Shown piece by piece: positions 16,800 to 26,017 of a DNA stretch of 64,000 nt. The position numbers were made by a program, and so were the translations under genes. Position 1 is the first letter of the stretch, and the number at the start of each line of letters is the position of its first letter. The notes beneath the pieces are model-generated. The model worked only from the letters and a program-made list of their open reading frames with translations. It did no database searches and was not told the origin of the DNA. The stretch is from Alteribacillus bidgolensis (lineage in GTDB: Bacteria > Bacillota > Bacilli > Bacillales > Marinococcaceae), in assembly GCF_002886255.1 (NCBI RefSeq), contig NZ_KZ614149.1:3224001-3288000 (forward strand), in the 5' to 3' direction.

Positions 16800-17572
16800 T
16801 TTTTCTTCGCTCCCCCCGCTTTAGCTTCTGCTTTTTCATCTGCTCGTTTTCTTGCCCCAGGTCCAGTAATAAAGTAGGTTTGAGCAATCATAAACAAGTT
16901 ACCAATTACCCAATACAAGGCCAGGGCAGAAGGGAAAAAGAAAGCAAATCCTGTAATCATAAAGGGCATCATATACATGAGAATTTTCATTTGGGGATTA
17001 TCTGTAACCATCATCATTTTTTGTTGAATAAACGTGGTCACCCCGGCAATTAAAGGAAGAATATAATCCGGCTGCCCTAATTCAAACCATAAGAAAACGT
17101 GTCCTTCTATTTCCCTTGTCCGCATGATTGCATGATAAAAAGCAATTAATATCGGCATTTGTATGAATATAGGAAAACATCCGGCTAACGGATTAATACT
17201 TTGTTCCTGGAATAGCTTCATTGTTTCCTGCTGCAGTTTTTGCTGGGTTTGCTGATCCTTTGCACTGTACTTTTCTCTTAACTTCTGCATTTCCGGCTGA
17301 AGTTCCTGCATAGCACGGGCACTTTTTGTCTGTTTAATCATTAATGGCAAAATGATAATTCGCAATATTATAGTAACAACAACAATAGAAAGTCCATAAT
17401 TTTCCCCAGCTGATTCTGCTACTTTGACAATCAACCAGTGAAGAGGATAAACAAAAAACGAATTCCAAATTCCTTCACTATCCTCAGTTATTGGGTCGTC
17501 AATATCTAGACAGCCCGTCAATAACGTCATTAGAAAAATCAGCATTACTGTCAGACCTATTTTCTTGTACAC
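16796..17572 (-). CDS. spoIIIJ: Membrane insertase YidC1/SpoIIIJ
   Basis: 258 residues. I use a GTG start at 17572 because AAGGAGG lies 8 bases upstream; an upstream ATG (17641) would add 23 residues with no signal. The N-terminus is a lipoprotein signal (LIFLMTLLTGC, lipobox Cys), followed by the five-helix Oxa1/YidC core with the hydrophilic-groove Arg (TIILRIIILP) and a basic C-terminal tail ending GGAKKK. It inserts membrane proteins and is needed for sigma-G activity in sporulation. Confidence 0.94.
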   Translation of the reverse strand: MYKKIGLTVMLIFLMTLLTGCLDIDDPITEDSEGIWNSFFVYPLHWLIVKVAESAGENYGLSIVVVTIILRIIILPLMIKQTKSARAMQELQPEMQKLREKYSAKDQQTQQKLQQETMKLFQEQSINPLAGCFPIFIQMPILIAFYHAIMRTREIEGHVFLWFELGQPDYILPLIAGVTTFIQQKMMMVTDNPQMKILMYMMPFMITGFAFFFPSALALYWVIGNLFMIAQTYFITGPGARKRADEKAEAKAGGAKKK

Positions 17573-17751
17573 AAGAGTTTCCTCCTTGGCAATATTAGCA
17601 ACCGAAAAAAGCGCATGATAGCGCTGACATTGGTTACACAAATTTTACTTTAACCACATTACATTTTATCGGAGAATAGACAAGAAATAAAGAAAACAAT
17701 TGTAATTCTGCATAAGATAAGAGCGTTGAAAAAGTCCAAGCGTTGATGTTT

Positions 17752-18105
17752 TTACTTTTTATATGGTTTATTAATTACGCCAGCTACACCCATCACGTGC
17801 CGTAGACTTTTTTTAATTTCTTCATAGGACATATCAATAACTGGTTTTCTTGCAATAATAATATAGTCTTTTTCCTCTTTTAATTGATCTCCTATTTCTC
17901 TCAACGCTTCTCTTAAAAGTCGTTTAATTCGATTTCTTGTTACAGCATTCCCCATCTTCTTACTAACAGTCAACCCCGCTCTAAAATGAGGCTGGTCCTC
18001 TTTATTTAGCACATAAACGACAAATTGACGGTTCGCAAATGAGGTGCCTTTTTCAAAAACACGACTGAATTCGTGGTTTTTTTTAATTCTATACCCCTTT
18101 TTCAA
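17752..18105 (-). CDS. rnpA: Ribonuclease P protein component
   Basis: 117 residues. The core has FRAGLTVSKKMGNAVTRN (about 47-64), including the RNR-type motif NAVTRNRIKRLLRE that contacts P RNA. It assists tRNA 5-prime processing. It follows rpmH, with a terminator-like hairpin between them. Confidence 0.96.
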   Translation of the reverse strand: MKKGYRIKKNHEFSRVFEKGTSFANRQFVVYVLNKEDQPHFRAGLTVSKKMGNAVTRNRIKRLLREALREIGDQLKEEKDYIIIARKPVIDMSYEEIKKSLRHVMGVAGVINKPYKK

Positions 18106-18163
18106 TCTTCTTGCCCCTCCGTTATCAAAAAATCTTTTATGTAAACCGCTCTAATAGTGGAAA

Positions 18164-18190
18164 AAAGACCACTGTAAAATCAGTGGTCTT
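18164..18190 (-). terminator. Terminator/attenuator hairpin between rpmH and rnpA
   Basis: Arms AAGACCACTG and CAGTGGTCTT with the loop ATTTTA, beginning at the rpmH stop codon; the minus strand continues TTTTCCAC. It may reduce rnpA expression relative to rpmH. Confidence 0.75.
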
Positions 18191-18326
18191 AAGCGGATAA
18201 TACTTTTCTTCCTTTACGGCGGCGGTTCTTAAGAACATGACGACCGTTTTTTGTACTCATACGAGCGCGAAAGCCATGGACTTTTTTACGCTTACGATTA
18301 TTAGGCTTAAAAGTTGGTTTACCCAT
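18189..18326 (-). CDS. rpmH: 50S ribosomal protein L34
   Basis: 45 residues: MGKPTFKPNNRKRKKVHGFR, then RMSTKNGRHVLKNRRRKGRK and a VLSA tail, the canonical L34. AGGGAGG precedes the ATG at 18326. Highly basic; part of the large subunit. First gene of the rpmH-rnpA-spoIIIJ-jag cluster, transcribed away from dnaA. Confidence 0.97.
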   Translation of the reverse strand: MGKPTFKPNNRKRKKVHGFRARMSTKNGRHVLKNRRRKGRKVLSA

Positions 18327-18378
18327 TTTATTTTTGCACCTCCCTGAGGACATTCAACTATTTATGACATTCCCGTAA

Positions 18379-18408
18379 ATTATATAGATGTTTACTTCTT
18401 ATTGTCAA
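18379..18408 (-). promoter_or_regulatory. Sigma-A promoter of rpmH
   Basis: On the minus strand TTGACA (18403-18408), 18-base spacer, TATAAT (18379-18384). Both hexamers are perfect. Confidence 0.8.
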
Positions 18409-18476
18409 GGTTCCGTTTAAAAATGAAATTATTACTCCGAGTTTCACTTTAAGTCATAATTCTCCTCTAATACACT

Positions 18477-18741
18477 TGTGGATAAATATAAACCCCCGAA
18501 CAGTCATTTTTCGACAAGATTATCTACAACTTACACACATAATATAGTGGTGTGGAAAAAACTGATACACAAGTTATTGATTATGTGGATAACCTGTCCA
18601 AATGCCGTTGTCACTAGATTTTATTTTTGGTATGATGTATTTGTTTTTATTCTGGATAACTAATTATCACTCATCGCTTTTCCACAGCTGTTAATAACTA
18701 TGTGGATAATTTTCCACACCCTTTGGACTGGTTTATCCACA
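18477..18741. other. oriC, upstream DnaA-box cluster
   Basis: DnaA boxes in the rpmH-dnaA interval: TGTGGATAA at 18477-18485, 18584-18592 and 18701-18709; TTATCTACA at 18520-18528; TCTGGATAA at 18651-18659; TTATCCACA at 18733-18741. Four are perfect matches to TTATNCACA in either orientation. This corresponds to the incA/incB half of the bipartite Bacillus origin. The rest of 18409-18987 is AT-rich and carries no gene other than the dnaA leader. Confidence 0.9.
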
Positions 18742-18987
18742 CGTTTGTTAATAATGTGCATACTCCGTAATTCTACTATATTATAAATAATTAGATAGTT
18801 ATGCAGGATGCTGGGGATAAGTATGGAGTGTTCCCCTCTTAATTTCCTAACAGTGTAAAACATTTACTTAACCCGTAAATAGCTCATGAAGGCTTCCTTC
18901 TTCCCATCTAGAAAGAATTGGAGGCCTTTCTTGCCCTTTTAAGAGAAATAGGGGATCACAAATATAAAGAAAAGGAGGGTGCCGTTT

Positions 18988-20340
18988 ATGGAGAATATTA
19001 AAGATTTATGGGATCAAACGTTAGAAGTTATTAGAAAAAAAGTTAGTAAACCTAGCTTTGAAACGTGGTTAAAGTCAACAAAAGCTTCAGAACTTCACGA
19101 AGATACCATAATCATTACAGCTCCTAATGAGTTTGCAAGAGATTGGCTGGAAAACCGTTATTCCAGTCTAATTTCAGATACATTGCAAGATATTACCGGA
19201 GCTGAGCTGCAAGTGAAATTTATTATCCCTGACACTGGAGAAGAAAACGACATTTCGATAGAGCAAGAAGTTAAAAAAATGCCAGCTGGATCTGATCCTC
19301 AAACAGATGAAATTCCAAAAAGCATGCTAAATGATAAATATACTTTTAATACGTTTGTTATTGGTTCAGGAAACCGTTTTGCTCATGCAGCATCGCTTGC
19401 TGTTGCAGAAGCACCAGCTAAAGCATATAACCCTCTATTCATTTATGGAGGGGTTGGACTAGGAAAGACCCATTTAATGCACGCTATCGGACATTATGTA
19501 ATTGATCATAACCCTGAAGCCCGTGTCGTTTACCTATCTTCAGAGAAATTTACGAATGAATTCATTAATTCTATTAGAGATAATAAAGCTGTAAATTTTC
19601 GAAATAAATATCGCAGTGTTGATGTGCTTTTGATAGATGATATTCAATTTTTAGCTGGAAAAGAACAAACACAAGAAGAATTTTTCCACACATTTAATGC
19701 TCTCCACGAAGAAAGTAAGCAGATTGTCATCTCAAGCGACAGACCGCCAAAAGAAATACCAACATTAGAAGATAGACTGCGTTCTCGTTTTGAATGGGGA
19801 TTAATTACAGATATTACTCCTCCAGATTTAGAAACAAGGATTGCTATATTACGGAAAAAAGCAAAAGCAGAAAAACTTGATATCCCAAATGAAGTGATGC
19901 TTTATATTGCAAATCAAATCGATACGAACATCAGGGAGCTAGAAGGAGCATTAATCAGGGTAGTAGCTTATTCGTCTCTTATTAATCAAGATATGAACGC
20001 TGACCTTGCCGCTGAAGCGTTAAAAGATATTATTCCTAGTTCCAAACCAAAAAAAATTACCATCCCTGATATTCAGGAAACAGTGGCAGAGCAATTCACC
20101 ATTCAAGTTCAAGAACTAAAAGCAAAAAAACGCACCAAGACGATTGCTTTTCCTCGTCAGATCGCAATGTATTTATCAAGAGAAATGACAGAATCATCTT
20201 TGCCAAAAATTGGTGAAGAATTTGGCGGGCGCGATCATACCACTGTTATTCATGCTCATGAAAAAATATCAAAATTGCTGCAGGCTGATACCGAGCTGCA
20301 AAAAAGTCTACAGGAAATTATCGACAAGTTAAAAACATGA
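18988..20340 (+). CDS. dnaA: Chromosomal replication initiator DnaA
   Basis: 450 residues from MENIKDLWDQTLEVIRKKVS. A GTG at 18979 touches the AAAGGAGG and cannot be the start; the ATG at 18988 is well spaced. Domain I (about 1-80), a short linker II, the AAA+ domain III with Walker A GGVGLGKTH and Walker B LLIDDIQF, and domain IV with the box-binding signature GGRDHTTVIHA near the C-terminus. It unwinds oriC, autoregulates, and is held in check by Soj and YabA, both encoded here. Confidence 0.98.
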   Translation: MENIKDLWDQTLEVIRKKVSKPSFETWLKSTKASELHEDTIIITAPNEFARDWLENRYSSLISDTLQDITGAELQVKFIIPDTGEENDISIEQEVKKMPAGSDPQTDEIPKSMLNDKYTFNTFVIGSGNRFAHAASLAVAEAPAKAYNPLFIYGGVGLGKTHLMHAIGHYVIDHNPEARVVYLSSEKFTNEFINSIRDNKAVNFRNKYRSVDVLLIDDIQFLAGKEQTQEEFFHTFNALHEESKQIVISSDRPPKEIPTLEDRLRSRFEWGLITDITPPDLETRIAILRKKAKAEKLDIPNEVMLYIANQIDTNIRELEGALIRVVAYSSLINQDMNADLAAEALKDIIPSSKPKKITIPDIQETVAEQFTIQVQELKAKKRTKTIAFPRQIAMYLSREMTESSLPKIGEEFGGRDHTTVIHAHEKISKLLQADTELQKSLQEIIDKLKT

Positions 20341-20359
20341 TGTGTAAAAATACCACTAA

Positions 20360-20423
20360 TTATACACAGTTTATCCACATGTTAATAAGTCTGCTGAACA
20401 GCAGATATTGTCAATTATCCACA
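20360..20423 (+). other. oriC, dnaA-dnaN DnaA boxes
   Basis: Three same-direction boxes: TTATACACA (20360-20368), TTATCCACA (20371-20379) and TTATCCACA (20415-20423). This equals the incC part of the Bacillus origin; the last box points at the AT-rich unwinding region. Confidence 0.92.
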
Positions 20424-20436
20424 TAGTGCACAACCT

Positions 20437-20477
20437 CTATTACTATTACGACTATTATTTATTAATTATATATAAAG
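20437..20477 (+). other. DNA unwinding element with DnaA-trio-like repeats
   Basis: About 13 bases after the last box, trinucleotides CTA TTA CTA TTA CGA CTA TTA run into a pure AT stretch. The order box, GC-containing spacer, NTA trinucleotides matches the B. subtilis DnaA-trio basal origin. The role is inferred from that similarity. Confidence 0.75.
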
Positions 20478-20488
20478 GGAGATGTAGT

Positions 20489-21631
20489 ATGCATTTTGTC
20501 ATTCAGCGTGAACATTTTGTTCATAGTGTACAGCACGTTAATAAAGCTGTATCTTCCAGAACAACCATTCCAATCCTTACAGGAATAAAAATAGAAGCTG
20601 CATCAGAAGGAGTGACACTGACAGGAAGTGACTCCGATATATCTATTGAATCGTTTATCCCGTCTGCTGATGAAGAAAGAGAATACGTAGAAATAAAAAA
20701 AGAGGGCAGTATTGTTTTACAAGCTCGATTTTTTGTTGATATTGTTAAAAAACTTCCTGGCAATGAAATCGAAATCATTGTCCAAGATCAATTTGCCACC
20801 ACATTGCGTTCTGGCAGTGTTGTATTTAATTTAAATGGATTAGACCCAGAAGAATATCCACATCTTCCTAAGCTAGATGAAAATCGAACGTTCAGTCTGC
20901 CGCAAAATTTATTAAAAGATATGATTAAACAAACGGTATTTGCGGTGTCCACTCAGGAAACACGTCCAGTGTTGACAGGTGTAAACCTTGAGGGAGAAAA
21001 CGGACAACTAACCTGTACTGCAACAGACAGTCATCGTTTAGCTATGCGAAAAGCTTTCATGGAAACGAACTCGGCAGATCTGGAACTTTCTAATATAGTG
21101 ATTCCTGGAAAAAGTTTAAATGAATTAAGCAAAATTTTAGAAGACACAGATGAACTGGTAGAGGTTGTTGTGACAGACAGCCAGGTACTGTTTAAATTTA
21201 AATACTTGCTTTTCTTTTCCAGACTGCTAGATGGAAAATATCCAGTAACTAAAAATATGATTCCAGAGCAATCTAAAACACAAATGGAAATCCCTGCAAA
21301 AGAGTTGCTGCAATCTCTTGAAAGAGCATTGCTCCTTTCAAAAGAAGCGAAAAACAATGTCATTAACCTGAAAACATTAGAGGGAGAAGTGTTAGAAATC
21401 ACGTCGATTTCATCAGAGGTAGGAAAAGTAACCGAAAAAATAAATTGCCGCAGTCTAGAAGGTGAAGAATTACGTATATCTTTTAACGGTAAAAACATTA
21501 TAGACGCATTAAAAGTTATCGACAGCGAAATGGTTCACATTATGTTCACCGGTGCTATGAGTCCGTTTATTCTTCGTCCGACAGATCACGACCAAATGCT
21601 TCACTTGTTTTCACCCGTCCGCACCTATTAA
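20489..21631 (+). CDS. dnaN: DNA polymerase III beta sliding clamp
   Basis: 380 residues from MHFVIQREHFVHSVQHVNKA. The frame is open upstream to 20408 but that part is the origin; AAGGGAG is well placed before ATG 20489. Three repeated clamp domains; family features include TIPILTGIKIEA, FAVSTQETRPVLTGVN and the C-terminal FILRPT near the partner-binding pocket. Tethers Pol III to DNA. Co-transcribed with dnaA in relatives. Confidence 0.97.
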   Translation: MHFVIQREHFVHSVQHVNKAVSSRTTIPILTGIKIEAASEGVTLTGSDSDISIESFIPSADEEREYVEIKKEGSIVLQARFFVDIVKKLPGNEIEIIVQDQFATTLRSGSVVFNLNGLDPEEYPHLPKLDENRTFSLPQNLLKDMIKQTVFAVSTQETRPVLTGVNLEGENGQLTCTATDSHRLAMRKAFMETNSADLELSNIVIPGKSLNELSKILEDTDELVEVVVTDSQVLFKFKYLLFFSRLLDGKYPVTKNMIPEQSKTQMEIPAKELLQSLERALLLSKEAKNNVINLKTLEGEVLEITSISSEVGKVTEKINCRSLEGEELRISFNGKNIIDALKVIDSEMVHIMFTGAMSPFILRPTDHDQMLHLFSPVRTY

Positions 21632-21637
21632 ACCTAA

Positions 21638-21667
21638 GCAGTCCCTGGGAATTCCTGGGGACTTTCT
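21638..21667 (+). terminator. Probable terminator after dnaN
   Basis: Arms AGTCCC (21640-21645) and GGGACT (21657-21662), with loop pairing TGGGAA/TTCCTG, then TTCTTAC; a short interrupted T-tract. Confidence 0.6.
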
Positions 21668-21848
21668 TACTCTTCTTAACAGGAATTTGATGGTACTTCA
21701 CGTTTTCTTCTTTGTTCCTATTGGCGTTAGGCTTATATTTTAGTAAAATATATAATGTATTCATGTGTCGTTCGAATGGTATTATTTATTTTTAAAATGA
21801 GGAACGGAAATGAGCGTCGATGTAGTAAGCAAGCACAGGAGGGATAAC

Positions 21849-22073
21849 ATGAGTCAATCAATTGAGATAGAAACGGAGTATATTACATTAGGACAGTTTC
21901 TAAAAGAAGCAGGTGTTATTGATACTGGCGGTATGGCGAAATGGTTTTTGTCAGAGTATGAAGTCCTTGTAAATCAAGAAGTGGAACAACGGCGAGGAAA
22001 AAAGCTATACAGCGGTGATGAAATCAAAGTTGAAGGAGCCGGCACTTTCGTGGTTTCTTCCACTCAAAAGTAA
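21849..22073 (+). CDS. yaaA: S4-domain protein YaaA (RlbA)
   Basis: 74 residues from MSQSIEIETEYITLGQFLKE. AGGAGG 6 bases before 21849 fixes the start; the ATG at 21810 lacks one. A single S4-like RNA-binding fold with GMAKWFLSEYEVLVN and the RRGKKLYSGDEI loop. Ribosome-associated in B. subtilis. It sits between dnaN and recF and is 11 bases from recF. Confidence 0.9.
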   Translation: MSQSIEIETEYITLGQFLKEAGVIDTGGMAKWFLSEYEVLVNQEVEQRRGKKLYSGDEIKVEGAGTFVVSSTQK

Positions 22074-22084
22074 GAGGGATTTTC

Positions 22085-23206
22085 TTGCATATTAATTCAC
22101 TCTACCTTAAACAATTTCGCAATTACAGTCATATTGAACTAAATGCAGAGAACAAAGTAAATGTCATTCTTGGAGAAAATGCTCAAGGCAAAACAAATCT
22201 AATGGAAGCTATCTATGTGCTTGCTTTTGCTAAATCACATCGAACGTCCAAAGATAAAGAATTAATACAGTGGAATGAAGATTTTGCTCGTTTAGAAGCA
22301 GATATTTCCCGTAAAAATAGTTCTCTATCCTTAGAAGTCATTGTTTCTTCTAGAGGGAAAAAAACAAAGGTTAACGAACTGGAACAAAGAAAATTGAGCG
22401 AATTTGTTGGTTCTTGTAACGTGGTAATGTTTGCTCCTGAGGATCTAAGTCTTGTGAAAGGCGGACCGCGTATGCGGCGCCGCTTTATTGACATGGAATT
22501 AGGTCAGATTAGCACTGTATACCTTCATGACCTTACCATTTACCAGCGTATCTTAAAACAAAGAAATCAGCTGCTTAAAAGTATGTTTCCTGTTCCGGAC
22601 CAAGAACAGGAAGTTATGCTCGATGTTTTGACAGATCAACTGTCTCAAGCTGCAGCTAAAGTGATAAAAAAAAGATTCTCTTTTCTGGAAATGCTCCAAA
22701 CATGGGCTAAAGATATCCATTCACAAATTACAAGGGAAAAAGAAAACCTCATTCTCACGTATGTTCCTGCTGCACAGGTATCAGAAGACATGGATTTGTC
22801 GAAGATAGAAGAGAGAGTTAAATATAAATTAAAAGAGGATAAACAAAATGAAATTCGTCGAGGAATGACATTGAGCGGGCCTCATAGAGACGAATTATCA
22901 CTTTTGATTAACAATAAAGAAGTGCAGACTTTTGGTTCTCAAGGACAACAGCGAACAGCAGCGCTATCTTTGAAACTTGCAGAGATCGAATTAATAAACG
23001 ATAACATCGGGGAATACCCGATTTTATTATTGGATGACGTACTTTCTGAATTAGATCATTATAGACAGTCTCATTTGTTAAACACTATACAAGGGAAAGT
23101 CCAAACATTTGTAACTACGACCAGCGTAGATGGAATAGAACACGAAACATTAAAACAAGCCTCCACATTTTATGCAGAGGCAGGAACAGTGAAACAAATG
23201 AAATAA
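22085..23206 (+). CDS. recF: DNA repair and replication protein RecF
   Basis: 373 residues with a TTG start (reads MHINSLYLKQFRNYSHIEL) preceded by AAGAGGG. Walker A is GENAQGKTNLMEA (about 30-42); the signature region GSQGQQRTAALSLKLAE and Walker B PILLLDDVLSELD are near the C-terminus. An SMC-like ATPase that loads RecA at gaps with RecO/RecR; recR is also in this window. Confidence 0.96.
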   Translation: MHINSLYLKQFRNYSHIELNAENKVNVILGENAQGKTNLMEAIYVLAFAKSHRTSKDKELIQWNEDFARLEADISRKNSSLSLEVIVSSRGKKTKVNELEQRKLSEFVGSCNVVMFAPEDLSLVKGGPRMRRRFIDMELGQISTVYLHDLTIYQRILKQRNQLLKSMFPVPDQEQEVMLDVLTDQLSQAAAKVIKKRFSFLEMLQTWAKDIHSQITREKENLILTYVPAAQVSEDMDLSKIEERVKYKLKEDKQNEIRRGMTLSGPHRDELSLLINNKEVQTFGSQGQQRTAALSLKLAEIELINDNIGEYPILLLDDVLSELDHYRQSHLLNTIQGKVQTFVTTTSVDGIEHETLKQASTFYAEAGTVKQMK

Positions 23207-23224
23207 TGAAATGAGGTGGAATCG

Positions 23225-23509
23225 ATGTTTATTCATTTAGGCGGAGATACGGTTATACGGTCTAAAGACGTCGTAGCTATTCTAGATCAAGATACACATG
23301 ACTCTTCAAGTATCACGAAACAATTTCTATCTTCGCATAAAAACCGGGATGTAATAGAAATTTCAAAAGAGCTTACAAAGTCCGTAGTTGTGACGATCGA
23401 CAGAGTATATTTATCTCCCATTTCTTCTTTAACATTAAGACGTCGTGCTCAAGTGGTTTCAGAGTTTGACGATTATAGTGAAGATGTTGGGGAAAGTTCT
23501 CAGTCTTAA
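23225..23509 (+). CDS. remB: Extracellular matrix regulator RemB (DUF370)
   Basis: 94 residues from MFIHLGGDTVIRSKDVVAIL. GAGGTGG before 23225 supports this start over 23216. The DUF370 core occupies residues 1-80 and the tail is acidic. RemB (YaaB) belongs to the RemA family that controls biofilm matrix genes. It lies between recF and gyrB as in B. subtilis. Confidence 0.9.
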   Translation: MFIHLGGDTVIRSKDVVAILDQDTHDSSSITKQFLSSHKNRDVIEISKELTKSVVVTIDRVYLSPISSLTLRRRAQVVSEFDDYSEDVGESSQS

Positions 23510-23560
23510 CATGCTTTAAGATATTATGAATGAAGAAAATGAAATCTTGGTTTCTGCTCT

Positions 23561-23662
23561 TTTAGAAAAACTTTGCTTGCCGCTATGTTAAAGGAAACCG
23601 CTAAAAACGCCACGTCCTGTCGCAACGGCGGCATTAGTACGTCCCTGTATGTTGGAAGCCTT
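23561..23662 (+). repeat. Dispersed repeat family 2, longest copy (gyrB leader)
   Basis: TAGAAAAACTTTGCTTGCCG, then CTATGTTAAAGGAAACCGC, then ACGCCACGTCCTGTCGCAAC and CGTCCCTGTATGTTGG. The core ACGCCACGTCC recurs at 61168-61240 and, altered, in the rRNA spacer. Confidence 0.6.
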
Positions 23663-23906
23663 AGTCTTTACTTGTACTTTATTCTAGAAAGACAGCATCT
23701 ATGGATTGGCCAAGGTACCTGTACTTTTAAAATGCAGATTCGGCGAAATGTCTAAGTCTTTCCAATACTGATAGGAAATTATTAAATATAATCTGTAAAA
23801 AATACAAGACAAACTACTTTCGCCTGATGACTCGGCGAAACGTCAGTTTGCCTAATAGTTTTGTTTATGTTCAAACGAACATGTATGGAAGTGAAGGTGA
23901 ATAGAA
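23663..23906. other. gyrB leader region
   Basis: Non-coding. A hairpin TTTCGCC/GGCGAAA occurs at 23818-23840, followed by a segment ending GCCTAATAGTTTTG; this is architecturally like the second hairpin of family 1 but with different sequence. A small frame from 23573 is a repeat artefact. Confidence 0.45.
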
Positions 23907-25823
23907 TTGTCAATAGAACAGCATTCATACGATGAAAGCCAAATCCAAGTACTTGAAGGTTTAGAAGCAGTGCGCAAGAGACCGGGAATGTATATCGGTT
24001 CAACAAGCGGACGGGGCCTTCATCACTTGGTTTGGGAAATCGTAGACAATAGCATTGACGAGGCCATGGGCGGTTATTGCGATCATATTTATATAACGGT
24101 TGAAAAAGATAACAGCATTACGGTTCAAGATAATGGCCGCGGTATCCCTGTCGGTATGCATGAGAAAATGGGAAGACCAGCTTTAGAGGTTATAATGACC
24201 GTATTACATGCTGGCGGTAAATTTGGCGGCGGAGGTTATAAAGTTTCCGGTGGTCTTCATGGTGTAGGGGCTTCTGTAGTAAACGCTCTATCACAAATGT
24301 TAGAAGTAGAAGTGCATAGGGATGGAGAAGTATACTATCAGAATTTTAAACGAGGAGTACCTCAACAAGATCTCCAGGTTATCGGAAAAACAGAGAAACA
24401 CGGAACAAAGATTCATTTCAAACCAGACACCGAGATTTTTAAGGAAACAGGTGAATTTGATTACGATACACTTGCCACTCGTCTAAGAGAACTTGCTTTC
24501 TTAAATAAGGGATTACACATCGTATTTGAAGATAAACGTGATGAAGAAGTAGAGCCAGTCAAATATTATTACGAAGGCGGTATTGCTTCTTTTGTTGAGT
24601 ATTTGAATCGTCAAAAAGAAGCTCTTCACGAGCCGCCGATATTTATTGAAAGTGAAAAAGACGAAATTCAAGTAGAAATAGCGGTGCAGTACAATTCCAG
24701 TTATACGAGCAATATATACTCCTTTGCTAATAATATTAATACGCATGAAGGCGGAACCCATGAATCTGGTTTCAAGACCGGATTAACACGTGCTATTAAT
24801 GATTACGCTAGAAAGCATAATTTATTCAAAGAAAATGATCCTAATTTAGTTGGGGATGACGTGCGTGAAGGATTAACCGCTATTATTTCTGTGAAAATTC
24901 CGGATCCGCAATTTGAGGGTCAGACTAAAACGAAACTTGGAAATAGTGAAGCAAGAACAATAACAGACTCTTTATTCAGTGAAAACTTTTCAAGGTTTTT
25001 AGCAGAAAACCCTGATACGGCTAAAAATATTGTTGAAAAAGGTCTTATGGCTTCACGAGCAAGAGAAGCGGCAAAAAAAGCAAGAGAACTTACTCGCCGG
25101 AAAAATGCATTAGAAGTCAGTTCGCTGCCAGGGAAGCTAGCTGATTGTTCTTCAAGAGATGCTTCTATTAGTGAAATATATATTGTGGAGGGAGATTCTG
25201 CTGGAGGATCTGCTAAACAGGGAAGAGACCGGCACTTCCAAGCTATACTGCCGCTTAGAGGAAAAATTATCAACGTCGAAAAAGCAAGGTTGGATAAGAT
25301 TCTCGCTAACAACGAAATTCGTTCCATCATTACCGCTTTAGGATCGGGTATTGGAGATGAATTTGATATAGCTAAAGCAAGGTACCATAAAATTATTATT
25401 ATGACCGATGCAGATGTGGACGGGGCTCATATCCGCACATTGATTTTAACCTTCTTCTATCGGTATATGCGTCCATTGATCGAAAAAGGATATATTTATA
25501 TTGCCCAGCCTCCTTTATATAAAATTCAGCAAGGCAAGTCGGTGCGTTATGCGTATGTAGAAAAGGATCTAGAAAAGGTTCTCGCAGAACTTCCTTCTCA
25601 GCCAAAACCCGGCTACCAGCGATATAAAGGGCTTGGAGAAATGAACCCTTCGCAGCTTTGGGAAACAACGATGAACCCGGAGACACGATCTGTCCTGCAG
25701 GTGACACTTGAAGATGCGATGAAAGCTGATGAGATCTTTGAAACGTTAATGGGAGACCGTGTAGAACCACGAAGAGATTTTATTCAAGAGAATGCTCACT
25801 ACGTAAAGAATTTAGATGTTTAA
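23907..25823 (+). CDS. gyrB: DNA gyrase subunit B
   Basis: 638 residues with a TTG start preceded by GAAGGTG. GHKL ATPase domain (EIVDNSIDEAMGG, QDNGRGIPVG, GGLHGVGASVVNALS), transducer domain, then TOPRIM with EGDSAGGSAKQGRDR and the metal-binding DADVDGAHIRT; tail ends RDFIQENAHYVKNLDV. Full length. Introduces negative supercoils with GyrA. Confidence 0.98.
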   Translation: MSIEQHSYDESQIQVLEGLEAVRKRPGMYIGSTSGRGLHHLVWEIVDNSIDEAMGGYCDHIYITVEKDNSITVQDNGRGIPVGMHEKMGRPALEVIMTVLHAGGKFGGGGYKVSGGLHGVGASVVNALSQMLEVEVHRDGEVYYQNFKRGVPQQDLQVIGKTEKHGTKIHFKPDTEIFKETGEFDYDTLATRLRELAFLNKGLHIVFEDKRDEEVEPVKYYYEGGIASFVEYLNRQKEALHEPPIFIESEKDEIQVEIAVQYNSSYTSNIYSFANNINTHEGGTHESGFKTGLTRAINDYARKHNLFKENDPNLVGDDVREGLTAIISVKIPDPQFEGQTKTKLGNSEARTITDSLFSENFSRFLAENPDTAKNIVEKGLMASRAREAAKKARELTRRKNALEVSSLPGKLADCSSRDASISEIYIVEGDSAGGSAKQGRDRHFQAILPLRGKIINVEKARLDKILANNEIRSIITALGSGIGDEFDIAKARYHKIIIMTDADVDGAHIRTLILTFFYRYMRPLIEKGYIYIAQPPLYKIQQGKSVRYAYVEKDLEKVLAELPSQPKPGYQRYKGLGEMNPSQLWETTMNPETRSVLQVTLEDAMKADEIFETLMGDRVEPRRDFIQENAHYVKNLDV

Positions 25824-25889
25824 GCAAGCAGGCGCCTGTAATAGCCATTCAGGGCGCTTGTCCTTTGCTTAAGAAGTATTGAAATGTAG

Positions 25890-25985
25890 ATTACAGCGCG
25901 AGCCCCCGGTCGTTTAGAGGCCGAAAAGCGTACGGTTAATGATCAGCATCGAATGTTATTTTTAGGGCGCTTGCGCTTTTCTAAT
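25890..25985 (+). repeat. Degenerate GC-rich Bacillus-type repeat
   Basis: The right end AGGGCGCTTGCGCTTTTCTA (25964-25983) matches the end of the fuller copy at 26018-26141; the left part is decayed. Confidence 0.6.
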
Positions 25986-26017
25986 CAGATAAGAAAGTAT
26001 AAAATTTTGCGCTTTGA

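Noticed and set aside
18660..18863. Minus-strand frame in the oriC region
   Set aside because: Overlaps the DnaA-box cluster and has no ribosome-binding site.
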